DNA of 64,000 nucleotides from Calliphora vicina (lineage: Eukaryota; Arthropoda; Insecta; Diptera; Calliphoridae), in contig NC_088780.1 in NCBI RefSeq assembly GCF_958450345.1, positions 155,540,726 through 155,604,725 on the forward strand. Reading direction: 5' to 3'. The notes under the pieces are model-generated. The model saw nothing but the letters and a program-made list of their open reading frames with translations. It was not told the DNA's origin and made no database searches. Below, in pieces: positions 37,521-48,467 of the stretch (within the stretch, counting starts at the first letter, position 1; every line of letters starts with the position of its first letter). Made by a program: the position numbers and the translations under genes.

Positions 37521-38744
37521 CAGAGCTGTAAATGAATCACTCATTTTTGAATTAATTCGCGAATCATTCACACAAAAAAATTAATTGAATGAAATTTGAG
37601 TCAATTCAAATGAATTTGGTAAAAATGAATTGCAATTCGTTTCCAATTCAAATGAATTGAATTGATTTTGAATTAATTCAAATGAATTTGGTAAAAATGA
37701 ATTGCAATTCGTTTCCAATTCAAATGAATTGAATTGATTTTGAATTAATTCAATTCATTTACAATTCATTTGAATTGAATTGATTTTGAATTAATTCAAA
37801 CGAATTAAAAAAAAAATTAGCAATTCATTTCCAACTCCGACGCGAAATTCGCAGCATATTTAGCAGATTCTTCAATGTCATTAAGTATGCAGTATAATTA
37901 ATCGACGGTTAAAAAGTCTTCCTTTAAATATAATGCGCCGTTACCATCGTCAGCTGGTGTTGAAAGATTATTTTCGTACGCCTCTATTCTAAACATCCCT
38001 AAACGTGGATTTCTTTCAGATGATAATTTTGAAAAGCTATTGTTGTTTAAGGTGAATGATGCATTCTAATTAAATCTAATTAGCCTTATTTATGAAACTC
38101 AATTGTGTTTTGAACTACATACATTGTTATTTTTCCTTATTTTTGATTATTTTTGGAAGATAGTTTTATTTTTTTGAAATAAATATATTATAAATATTAG
38201 CAAAAAGTTTGTTGTTGGGTGGTCGTGGGTCACAAAATTTCAAAAATTATTAATTGCTTCTTGAATATTAAATATGTTTTGTCGTTCAGCGTATTTCAAA
38301 ATAAAAATCAGTTCTTCTTGAAGAAATAAACTCCAAACACCATGTTTTCATTGATCAGGCGCGTATAAAGGACAAGGCTTTTCAATTTTTGTACTGGATA
38401 TTTTCATTTTGGTAGGAGAAATCTTTCATTCCCCCTAGAGATCTGCTCTTGAATTTGATTGATTGCAACTCATTTTTGAATCATTCATTTGAATTGCTAT
38501 TCTTTTTTCTAATTCATTTGAATTAATTCAAAATCAATTCAATTCAAATGAATTGTAAATGAATTCCAACTCATTTTTACAAATTCATTTGAATTGGAAA
38601 TGAATTGAAATTCATTTCTGCCTAATTCGTTTGAATTGATTCAAATTTCATTCAATTCATTTTTTCAATTCAATGAATTAATTCAAAATTTAGCTAATTC
38701 ATAATGAATTAAAATCAAAAAAGAATGATTCATTTACAGCTCTG
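37521..38744 (+). mobile_element. hAT transposon relic with perfect 8-bp target duplication
   Basis: The 1224-bp element starts CAGAGCTGTAAATGAATCA and ends with its exact 19-bp complement. ATCTTGTG lies directly outside both ends (37513-37520 and 38745-38752), a perfect hAT-type 8-bp target duplication. Both sub-terminal regions are packed with TTCAAATGAATT/GAATTGAATT motifs in inverted orientation. The centre keeps the 3' end of a transposase gene in plus orientation, so this is an internally deleted copy of a once autonomous element. Confidence 0.93.
37902..38069 (+). pseudogene. hAT transposase C-terminal fragment
   Basis: The plus frame reads 55 residues to a TAA stop at 38067-38069 and contains LPSSAGVERLFSYASIL, then KRGFLSDDNFEKLLLFKVN. 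This matches the C-terminal dimerisation region of hAT transposases (P-x-S-S-x-x-x-E-R-x-F-S, R-x-x-L, then E-x-L-x-x-x-K-x-N). Full hAT transposases are about 500-700 residues; the zinc-finger and catalytic DDE parts are gone, and an in-frame stop lies just upstream at 37899-37901. It cannot encode an active enzyme. Confidence 0.88.
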
Positions 38745-38929
38745 ATCTTGTGTTATTGGAACAAGTCATAGTCAAGTTTATTTTCATATTATTTTTTTTT
38801 AGAGAAAGTGAAATATGTAAATATATCCTTCATACGCCTCCATTTGCAGAACATAAATTGTTTAATACTCATACGTTTAGGGGTCCCTTACAAAAGATTG
38901 CACAACAATGAAACATTGATTGATTGATA

Positions 38930-39935
38930 CTAAAAAATTGGAAATTTATTAAAAAGAAAGAAAAGTACTTTTTTATTATGGTACTAATTGTAAAAAATAC
39001 TATTTTTTAAATATCAGAATCTTAAATATTCTCAATCCAAGGAACATTTTCAATTTAGGTTATTTTTTAAAAAAAAGTTTTTAGTACTTTTTTGTTTTGG
39101 TACTTTTTGAAAAAAGTACTTGCAAAAAAAATTGCACAACAATAAAATATGTATGTATTTTTGTTTTGGGAATGGGAAATTTTTCGAAATGAAAGAAAAG
39201 TACTTTTTTATTATGGTACTATTTGCAAAAGAAAAAATAGTATTTTAAATAGCAGAATTTTATTTTAAATCTTCTCAATCCAAGGAACATTTTCAATTTA
39301 TGTTATTTTTTTAAAAAAAAAGTACTTAGTACTTTTTTGTTTTGGTACTTTTTGAAAAAGCACTTACAAAAAATTGTATGTATTTTTGTTTTGGTACTAC
39401 AAACTGGGCAATATTTCACAAAAAAGAAGTATTTTTTATATTGAGGTACTATTTGCAATAGAAAATATAAAATTAGTACTTTTGTTTTGGTACTAAAAAA
39501 TGTAAAATTTTTTAAAAAAGAAAGAGAAGTACTTTTTTTGGTATTATTTGTAAAAAGTAAAATTTTTTAAATATCAGAATTTGTAATATTCTCAATCCAA
39601 AGAACATTTTCAATTTAGGATACTTTTTTTTTAAAAAAAAAGTACTTAGTACTTTATTTGTTTTGGTACTTTTTAAAAAAGTATTTACAAAAAATTGCAC
39701 AACAATGAAATATGTACGTATTTTTGTTTTGGTACTAAAAAATGGGAAATTTTTAAAAAAGAAAGAAAAGTACTTTTAAAAAGTACTATTTTGTACTATA
39801 TATTCTAAATCCAAGAAATATTTTCAATTTAAATTATTTTTTTTTTTAAAAAAAGTACTTAGTACTATTTTTGTTTTGATACTTTTTAAAAAGTACTAAT
39901 TTTAGTTCGTTTCTAATTTGATACTTTCCTTCCCC
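38930..39935 (+). repeat. GTAC-core higher-order repeat
   Basis: Four to five units of about 190-270 bp with AAAGAAAAGTACTTTTTTAT, TCTCAATCCAAGGAACATTT, TTTCAATTTA, then AAGTACTTAGTACTTTTTTG and GTTTTGGTACT. Confidence 0.87.
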
Positions 39936-41019
39936 GTAAAGTACTATTTATTGAAAATGTTTAAAATTTAAAAAATCTGAATTTAATAAAAATTTAACAG
40001 TGAGTTGTTATTTTTTAAGTTTAGCTCTTGTGATGATATCATTTCTATACAATATTTTTCTACTAATTTTATATATAAATTCTAAATAAACACAAAATAT
40101 GTCATCTCATTATTAATAATTATAAACACTAACTTGAGTTGTTTATATAATTTATAAATATTTTATTTTGCATTTAGAACTACACACAGTTTAAGGTGCA
40201 AATTCTATTGCAAACGATTAAATCGCATAAAAATCTGAGTTGCATCATTTAATAATATTTTTAGCTGATTTCATTATTTATTTATTTACTTGTACTTTTA
40301 AAACACATACACAGCCCCAAAGTTTATATATAAAATTTTGCCTTAATTGATATAAACTCGTTAATTTATTATTATTATTATTTTGTTTAATAAACACGAA
40401 TCGGTTAAATTGAATATTTATTTAACATTGAACAGCAATTATTAGTTAGATAGATAGATGCACGAATGAATGGCCAGACGGACAGTCATATAGAAGTTAC
40501 TATACAAAAATTAGTGTAAAAATAAAAATTGGCCTTAGCTAGATATTAGAAATCATGTTAATCATAACATCAAACCGGTAACTCAATGTTATTATTTTAT
40601 TAGAATTCAATTTTGTTTGTATAAATTTCTTAAGAATCTTTGAAACTCCTTGAAAATATACGATTTTAGTTGGAAGCCATGTTATAATATGTATGTGTAA
40701 ATATATTTATTTCGTGCTAAATATTTACTTACAATCATCATCACATTTTAATGTCTTGGGTTTTACTGAAATAAATGTTAATAATTTATTAAATTCTAGT
40801 AAAATATTGAGAGTTTTGTTTTTTTGTTTAACAAAAAAAAATTGGGAAAAAAATTTCAATTATTAAATTCTTTAAAAAAACAAAATTATAAAACAAGAAA
40901 TAAAAAAAAAATTAATTTTAAAAAAATTAGCTTCATTCACATATTGAAAGATTAATTGTTAAAAAAAAATATACTTGTTTGATATCATTGCAAATTCGTA
41001 GTACAAAATGAAGAATTTT
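39936..41019. other. Non-coding AT-rich sequence
   Basis: A slightly richer stretch near 40445-40495 (GATAGATAGATGCACGAATG, GGCCAGACGGACAGTC) is the only standout. No gene recognised. Confidence 0.5.
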
Positions 41020-41565
41020 GTAAGTTTTTGTACTGTTTGAAAAAGTACTTTTTTATGCTCTCTTAAAAAAACATTTTTTTTCATATTTTTATTTAATAAA
41101 TATACTTTTTTCGTATCATTTTAAATTTGTAGTGCAAAATTAAGTTTTTTGTACTGTTTGTAAAAGTCCTTTTTATGCTCTCTTAACAATTATGAGTAAC
41201 GGTAAACGGTACTATTTTATTACTTTAATTTAAATATGTAGTATTTTCTACTACTTTTCAAAAAAACATACTGTTTTAGTCGTTTGGATAAAGCACTATT
41301 TTAGAAAGTTTGAAAAAGTACTATTTTAGTACTTTTGAAAAGATGTATGTACATTTCTAAAAAGTACTATTTTAGTACTTTTCTAAAAAATACAGTTTTA
41401 GAACTTCTCTAAAAAGTACTATTTTCTTGATTATTAAAAAGTATTTTTTTAGTACTTTCGAAAAAGTACTTTTTTAGTACTTTCGAAAAATTACTTTTTT
41501 AGTACTTTCGAAAAAGTACTATTTTAATACCTTTTTATAGTACGTTTGTACCTTGCATAAAACAT
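41020..41565 (+). repeat. GTAC-core minisatellite
   Basis: Units around TTTTAGTACTTTCGAAAAAG, about 22-30 bp, becoming regular near 41440-41530. Confidence 0.85.
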
Positions 41566-43149
41566 ACTACTATTATTTCCTTTACCATTAAATACACAAC
41601 AAATTAAGTAAAATTTTTGAATTCGAAAGCCATTGTTTTTCTGTTCCTAACAACCCAGCTAATTAAATGGGGTCTTTAGTAAAACAACCTTGATTGACTA
41701 AACTTGTCTTTACGCATTTCTTTTTAAGACAAAAAGAAAACCAACAAAAAAAACACACCAACATACTTCAAGTAATAATACATTTTTTCCACAGTTTTCA
41801 AACCCTAAAGAAAAATAATAAAAATAAAACACATACACAAGTCTTCTTAACCTCAAAACCTTCTATTATAACCATCTTGAGTTCCCCTAGTTTTGAAATG
41901 AGAAAAAAAATACACCAAAACTAAACTAAAATAAAACTAACAAACATAAAGAAGAGAAGGAGGCCAGAAAACAATTTCAAAATAGATGGATGATTATACA
42001 TAATAGAAAAATATGACCGACCAAAATACTAAAAGAAAAATAAAAAAAAAATATCGACAAAAAAAAAAGAAAGAAAACGCACACTAAATGAGCATGAAAC
42101 AGCAACCCAAATAATATACAATATTTTTTTTATTCTTTTGTATGGGTTTTTTTACAACAAATAAACCAACACTACAATAGTAACAACATCTGTAACTAGT
42201 AGATGTACTAGTTGTTTAGGACTACACTTATCCATAGGCACAAATAGTTACATACTCAAGCTTTAGAAAATTAGTAGGTTTGTGTTGTTTGGGGTTATCA
42301 CTTTACAATAAAAATGGTAATTCAGCATAAACACACATACTTACATGCATGCTTACACACATACACAAAAAGGATAAATGGGTCATTGTGGATATTGCAA
42401 CCGAAAAAAAAACAGAAACGAAATTGGAATAAAAGTCCTTCAATTTTAAGTGCCATTATAGTTTTGAATGACCCCCCTTCTTCTCCCAGCCAAAAAAAAT
42501 GCAACAACAGCATCTAGAAATGATTTTGAATGCAATGAGAACAAAAACAACAACAACGACAAATGCATGAGAGAATGAGCTAATTGCTATAGGATTGCAA
42601 CTGTATAGATATGCAAGTGTAAATGTATGTGCGTATCTATTTGTGTTTGTGTAATAAATAATATGCCTGCCATGGATTTGAATTGGAAAATGGTCACATC
42701 GTTATAAAAACCTTTAAAACTTAACTTGTCATTTTATGAACAAACACATCAACCCCTTCTCCAGCCTGAAAACAAAGCCTAACCATAAATTAATTTTAAA
42801 TATTGAAATGTCTGCTGTAGATGCCACATACTAGCATAGATACATAGATCTTTTGGTCACAGAATTTCAATTAAACGATTTTAGAGTAGTGCAGTTTTTG
42901 GTTAGAATTTTAAATGCTAGGGGTTTTAATTTGCGGTTACTTAAAACTGGGTTAAATCAGGCAAGTTGTTTTTAACATTTCTAAGCAAATTGATAATATC
43001 AGTGAAATTGCTAGAATTGCATATTTTTTAAATATAAAGAAAAACCAAAAATAATTTCAGATTAATAGAAGAGGATTTGTAAAATCATTGACCAAAAAAG
43101 CAAAAATTTTTTTCAAATTTTACAAAATTGTTTAAAATTTAATTTTGGT
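41566..43149. other. Non-coding sequence
   Basis: A-rich on the plus strand, with ACACACATAC tracts near 42330-42365 and a palindrome AACTAGTAGATGTACTAGTT (42193-42212). Frames at 41694-41924 and 42314-42517 are lysine-rich products of A-rich DNA and are not supported as genes. Confidence 0.5.
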
Positions 43150-45190
43150 ACTATTGTGAATCAGTTGTATTTTAGTACAATAGCACCGTTTCTTTTGTAC
43201 TTTTACTGTTATTATAAATCAGTTATATTTTAGTACAATAGCCCTAGTTTTTTGAATTTTTTGTTATCTTATATTTTGTAGGTACTTTTTTTCTTTTTTC
43301 AAATTTAGTACATTTCAATAAAAAGTTTAATTATACTATCGTACCTTTTTAGCATTTTTTGTTGTCATTTTGAGAAAGTACTATTGTCATGTAATAGTAA
43401 TTTCAAGTACTTTTTAAAACTTAACTTTTTAGTACTTTTGAAAAAGGTAATATTTTAGTACTTGTGAATAATGTAGTAATTTAGTACTTTTTAAATAATG
43501 AACTATTTTAGTACATTAAAAAAGTACAGATTTAGTAGCTTTAAAAGGTGTACTGTTTAGTATTCTAGTACTCTTTTAAAAAAGGTACTATTTTAGTACT
43601 TTTTAAAATGGCACTAGTTTAGTGCTTTTGAAAAAAGTACAGTTTTAGTACTATCAAAAGAAGTACTTTTGAAAAAGCAACTGTTTCAATACTTTTGAAA
43701 AAATGCAGTATTTTAGAACTTGTGAAAATTGTAGTAATTTAGTACTTTTTAAATAAAGAACTATTTTAGTACCTTTTAAAAAAATTAGAGATTTAGTACT
43801 ATAGCATCTTTGAAAAATTAACTGTTTTAGTATTTTTGAAATAACTACTGTTTAGTACTCTAGTAGACTCTAGTTACTATGCATTTTAGTACTTTTTAAA
43901 ATGGCAGTTTAGTACTTTAAAAAAGTACTTTTGAAAAAAGGAACTTGTGAAAAATGTAGTAATTTAGTATTTTTTAAATAAAGAACTATTTTAGTACTTT
44001 AAAAAAAGTACCTTTGAAAAATGTACTGTTTCGGCACTTTTGAAATAAGGAACTGTACCTTTGAAAAATGTACTGTTTCGGTACTTTTGAAATAAGGAAC
44101 TTTTAGTACTATTTAGTACTCTTTTTAAAAAGTTACTATTTTAGTACTTTTGAAATAAGGAACTGTTTTAGTACTTTTTTAAAACGCACTATTTAGTACT
44201 CTTTTAAAAAAGGAACTATTTTAGTACTTTTGAAAATGTCACTAGTTTGGTACTTTTTAAATATAAAACTGTTTCCGTACTTAACAAAAAAAGTACAGTT
44301 TCAATATAATTGAGTTTTCAAAAGTACTTTTGAAAAAAGGAACTTGTGGAAGATGTAGTAATTTAGTATTTTTAAATAAGGAACTATTCTAGTACTTTAA
44401 AAAAAGTGGTATAGTACATTTGAAAAATGAACTGTTTCGGTACTTTTGAAATAAGGCACTTTCTAAGTACTTTAAAACAATAAAGTTTCAGTTTTTTAGT
44501 TATATTTAGTAGTATTTTAAAAAAGGTACTATTTTAGTACTTTTGAAATAAGGAACTGGTTTTTTAAAACGCATTATTTAGTACTCTTTTAAAAGAGGTA
44601 CTATTTCAGTACTTTTGAAAATGTCACTAGTTTAGTACTTTTTAAATATAGAACTGTTTCAGTACTTAAAAAAGTACAGTTTCAATATAATTGAAAAAAG
44701 TACTATTGAATAAAGTAATGTTTTTAGTACTTTTTGCACTTTTGAATTAAGGACGTATTTTAGTACTTTTTTTAAAAAAGCACTATTTAGTAAAAAAAAA
44801 AAATATTAGTATTTTTGAAATAAGGAACTGTTTTAGTACCTTAAAAAAGCACTTTTGAAAATGTCTAGTTTAGTACTTTTGAAATATGAAACTGTTTTAG
44901 TTAGTCAAAAAAAGCACAGTTTCAGTATAATTGAAAAAAGTACTTTTCAAAAAAGTACTAAAGTTTCTATACTTTTGCAAAAATAATAATATTTCTATAA
45001 GTTTATTAAGAGCTATTTTGTATGTTTGTACTTTTGTTTTATCTCATGCAATTTTAGCACTAATTTTAGTACTTTACACACATAAAAAAGTACCATTAGT
45101 AAGATATAAACAATTCTGTAATATCTGCAAACACACTTAAACGATTTGGTAAATTCGGCTACAAAAAGTACTTTGAGTACTTCGTTGCGT
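43150..45190 (+). repeat. GTAC-core minisatellite, largest array
   Basis: Roughly 60-70 copies of a 25-35 bp unit of the form TTTTAGTACTTTTGAAAAAG, with GAACTGTTTTAGTACTTT and GGAACTATTTTAGTAC variants. Longer blocks recur: GTACCTTTGAAAAATGTACT is duplicated at about 44008 and 44055. Frames inside (44931-45216) come from the repeat. Confidence 0.92.
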
Positions 45191-46150
45191 TTTAAAAATT
45201 TTTCATGAAAATTCAATTACGAATTTCATTTAATTATTTTGAAATATGTTAATAATCTCATCAGTCTAAACATGAGTTTAACCAGTAAAATGATTCGTTT
45301 TAAATTAAAAGATTACATAAAGGTTTAAACTAAGTTTAAAAGTTCAAAATGGAACGCTTAACTAGCCCATTAAATAAATAAGCTTCCTTAATTTGATTAA
45401 TATTAATTTCAAAATAAATTAAACTTAGCTGAAACCCAACAAACTGATTCAAAATTTAGCTACAAAGAGAGTACATATTCTAGTATATACAGATTATGAA
45501 CTATGCAAAATATAAAGAGATATTTTTTATTATGTTGCAATATAAATTTTAAATTTTCCGGTTTTTAATTAAAAGACTTGGTATAACATATTTTTCAGCT
45601 AATATTTATTATAAAGATAGCAGAAGAGACAAAAACATCAGCAAACAGAAATCTATATTTCACTATTATAATTATTTTTTTAAAAAATAAGCACACAATG
45701 AACTTTTGTATTTTAAATAAAAAAAAATATTGTAAAAGCCAACAGAGAGTAATTATAGTTTTTTTTTTTAAATAAAAACAGTAAGGAGCAAGAAGAGCAT
45801 GAAAACATAAATACTTTTGTATTTTGAATGAATACTCTGGCTGATATGATATCACACACGATTTGCATTAAATGTTAAATGATTATTGAAACTTTGGTGA
45901 TTTATGAAGAGATAATTATGAATGAAGTTGAATGAAGTACACATTTAATAAATAAAATTAAAGAAAAAAATGTAAAAGAGAGCTTTTCATATGATTGATA
46001 CGATTGATAAAATGATACAAAAAAAATTTGTTCTTATTAAATTTGAGTAGTGAGATAGATCGATAGATAGATAGAGAGAGAGACAGAGAAAGAGTAATGT
46101 AAATCATATAGAGAATAATGAATTTTTTTTTTTGTTTGGTTTATAGAAAC
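45191..46150. other. Start of the long ps intron, downstream of the canonical exon donor
   Basis: AT-rich intron sequence with a GATAGATC/GATAGATAGAGAGAGA microsatellite at 46053-46094, about 60-100 bases past the donor. No other exon recognised. Confidence 0.55.
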
Positions 46151-46156
46151 ACTTAC

Positions 46157-46271
46157 CAGAACTGAAATGTGAGCGCTTTGTTTGTTCATTTTCGGGATCA
46201 GTATCGAGTGGTCTTTTTCTAGAATCGCCAATTTCAGGACTGGGGCAAGTTTCCATTGCAGCATCTTCCAT
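46157..46271 (-). CDS. ps: pasilla (NOVA orthologue), canonical N-terminal coding exon
   Basis: Pasilla/NOVA is a nuclear KH-domain RNA-binding protein that controls alternative splicing by binding YCAY clusters. This exon encodes 38 residues plus one base: it begins MEDAAMET, then PSPEIGD, then SRKRPLD, and ends TKRSHFSS. NOVA1 has the same order of motifs (DSRKRPL, a short acidic stretch, TKR) just before KH1; that identification is from family knowledge. The start is chosen because ATCAAAATGG is a near-ideal fly Kozak context. The exon ends TCTG followed by GTAAGTG, a consensus donor at 46156-46151, so it leaves in phase 1. The KH1 exon it must join is not in the window, which makes the following intron longer than 46 kb. 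A GT/CCAC-rich stretch lies about 120-170 bases upstream, within the probable 5' UTR. The nuclear localisation role of the KR-rich motifs is inference. Confidence 0.85.
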
Positions 46272-48099
46272 TTTGATGTGAATTTTGAGTTTTTTTATTT
46301 ATTCAAAGTACGAAAAAAACTTTTAATTAACACAAAGTTCCCTTTGAGTCGATTTTTATTGGTTTTATTGGATGTTTTTATTTTTGTGTTTTGTGGTGGT
46401 TTGGTGGTGGTGGTGGTATTGGTGATTATTTGAGAGCTTTTTTTTTGGCGGATTTTGACAATGATTTTTTTGATTTATTTAATGCTGATCCTCAATACAA
46501 AGAAATAGAGAGGAGTCAAATTATATATATATAGAGAGAGTTTATCTGGGATGATGAGCGTAAAAAGCAAAAAACCAAAATATAAAACACAACTACAATT
46601 ATTGGAAATAATTTGTTTGTTTTGTTTTCAAATATCCTTGACGTTGTTGGATAATGATGATTGTTTGTTTGTTTATTTGTTTTATTTTTAAATGAGAGTA
46701 TAATAATAAAACGCTGGCTGAGTAAAAGAGCGGAGAGCCTTACTTTTAATTCCTTTATAGCTTTTATTTAGCTTATAATTTGATATTCACGCTATGAAAG
46801 CTTAATTTGCTTTTTGCTTAATGTGTTTAATGGTGGCTTCGATTATCCTGATGGCGTCTTTCAGTTAAAGCTTTAGTCCTTGCAGTGGTTACTTCTTGCA
46901 ATTTACTTTGAGTTGCTCTTTGCTTTTTGGTTTGTTTTATGCCACTAATGACTTCTTTAGATTAATTATTGTAATTTTGGTGATTTCTTTCACTGTGTAA
47001 GCAATACAACACGCAACAACGGTTAGTTGATTACAATATTGTTTGATTTGGTTTGGTTTTAGTCCTTTAGAGTTTGATGATGATGGTGGCATTTTGGTAT
47101 TTAGTTGATTTCAAAGTGGTTGGTAGTGGTGGTTTTATTTTTATGGTGATTTTTTTATTTATTTTGAATGGTGCGATAATAATTAGATTATTTTTGAAAT
47201 TTTGTTTTTGATACGAGTATATGGAAAAAAGAAAAAAAGAAAAAAATATTTTATGAGAAAAAATGCAGCAATATAAAAATACACACAATAATTAAACAAA
47301 CATCAATATAATAATTTACAAAAATACATAATGTAATTAAAAATATGTATGTAGTAAGTAGTATAATAAGTATGTAGGTAGTTATAAAAATATAGAAATT
47401 ATATATTATATAATATGTAGATTTATTCAACTGATTTGATTTGATTTGATATGATATTTGAGTTTTAGAATTAATTTCAATCATGATTTCGTAATTTTCT
47501 CTAAGACAAAACAAATTGTGTCTTGGCTGAGTTGGTGGTGTTAGGTGTTGGTAAAAAGAGAACAAAAGTGAGAGCGAGCGAGCGAGAGAAAGACCACATC
47601 AAAATAAGGATTGGTGACAACATCAAAAGCAATAATCACGATTTTATGATGAAATTTGATCAATCCATATGATTTATTTATGCTGTATGTATTTACAATT
47701 TTGTTGATTGAAAATGAATTGCTATTTTGAAATGATTAGAAATATGTATGAAATAAAATTGTTTTAAAGCAGAATATAAATTATTCTGTTTTCAGGTTGA
47801 AGTCTTGAATAAGTTGAGACATAATATTTACATAACCTAAACTAAACTTTTCTAGATTTTTGTTTGATTGAAGTTTTTGACACAATTTAGTTACAAAATA
47901 TTTTAAAGAATGTTTGATATCTAATGATGAGACTGTAGTAAGTTACAAGTTATATTTCAACAATTTAAGGTTGCTTTTAATAGCATAAATGTAAAATTGT
48001 GTTGCCGAATAGTTTTATATGAAATAGCAGAAGTTTGTGTCCCTCGCTATCAAGCCAGTGATAGACATACAGAGAACACAATCTGCTTTTACACACAGA
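46272..48099. other. Upstream region of the canonical ps coding exon (5' UTR and proximal upstream)
   Basis: Contains (GGT)n tracts at about 46395-46425 and 47090-47150, seen as CCACC/YCAY-type sequence in the ps transcript, plus the GAGC cluster at 47570-47592. If transcription starts locally, the 5' UTR lies here, but neither a cap site nor an acceptor could be fixed. Short minus frames at 47067-47565 are AT-driven. Confidence 0.45.
47570..47592. promoter_or_regulatory. GAGCGAGCGAG cluster, possible GAGA-factor site
   Basis: A short (GAGC)n/GAGA tract lies about 1.3 kb upstream of the canonical ps start codon. On the ps-sense strand it reads CTCGCTCGCTC. It may belong to a proximal promoter. 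No convincing TATA or initiator with a downstream element was found next to it. Confidence 0.3.
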
Positions 48100-48467
48100 A
48101 ATTTTTCTTGAAGCAAGTCTCAATTCTCTTTTAAAATTGCCCGTTCATCTGCAAGTCTGTGTTAAATGTTGTATATCAAAAACTAATAGACGACATAGTG
48201 AGAACGAAATAACAAAAGAGAGTAACTTTCCAATAGAAACAAGTATGTACCCCTCTTCTTTCCTCTCTCTCCTATAAACTAAGACTTGCGGCAAGAAAAA
48301 TTGTTGTCAATTGTCAATTTTTTATACCATAACCTAATATAACGTCATAATGAAAAGGAAATAACAAAAGAGAATTGCAGTAAATTTTCGGTACAAGCAA
48401 GTGAGTAAACCTCTTCTTACTTATTTCCTCTCTCTCCTATAAAATCAGACTTGCTTCAAGAAAAATT
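48100..48467. mobile_element. MITE-like element with 21-bp perfect terminal inverted repeats
   Basis: The left end reads AATTTTTCTTGAAGCAAGTC plus T and the right end (48447-48467) is its exact complement. Inside are two diverged direct copies of about 165 bp, each containing AAATAACAAAAGAGA, CCTCTCTCTCCTATAAA and ending in a version of GACTTGC..CAAGAAAAATT. No clear target duplication, so the superfamily is not assigned. Confidence 0.55.
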
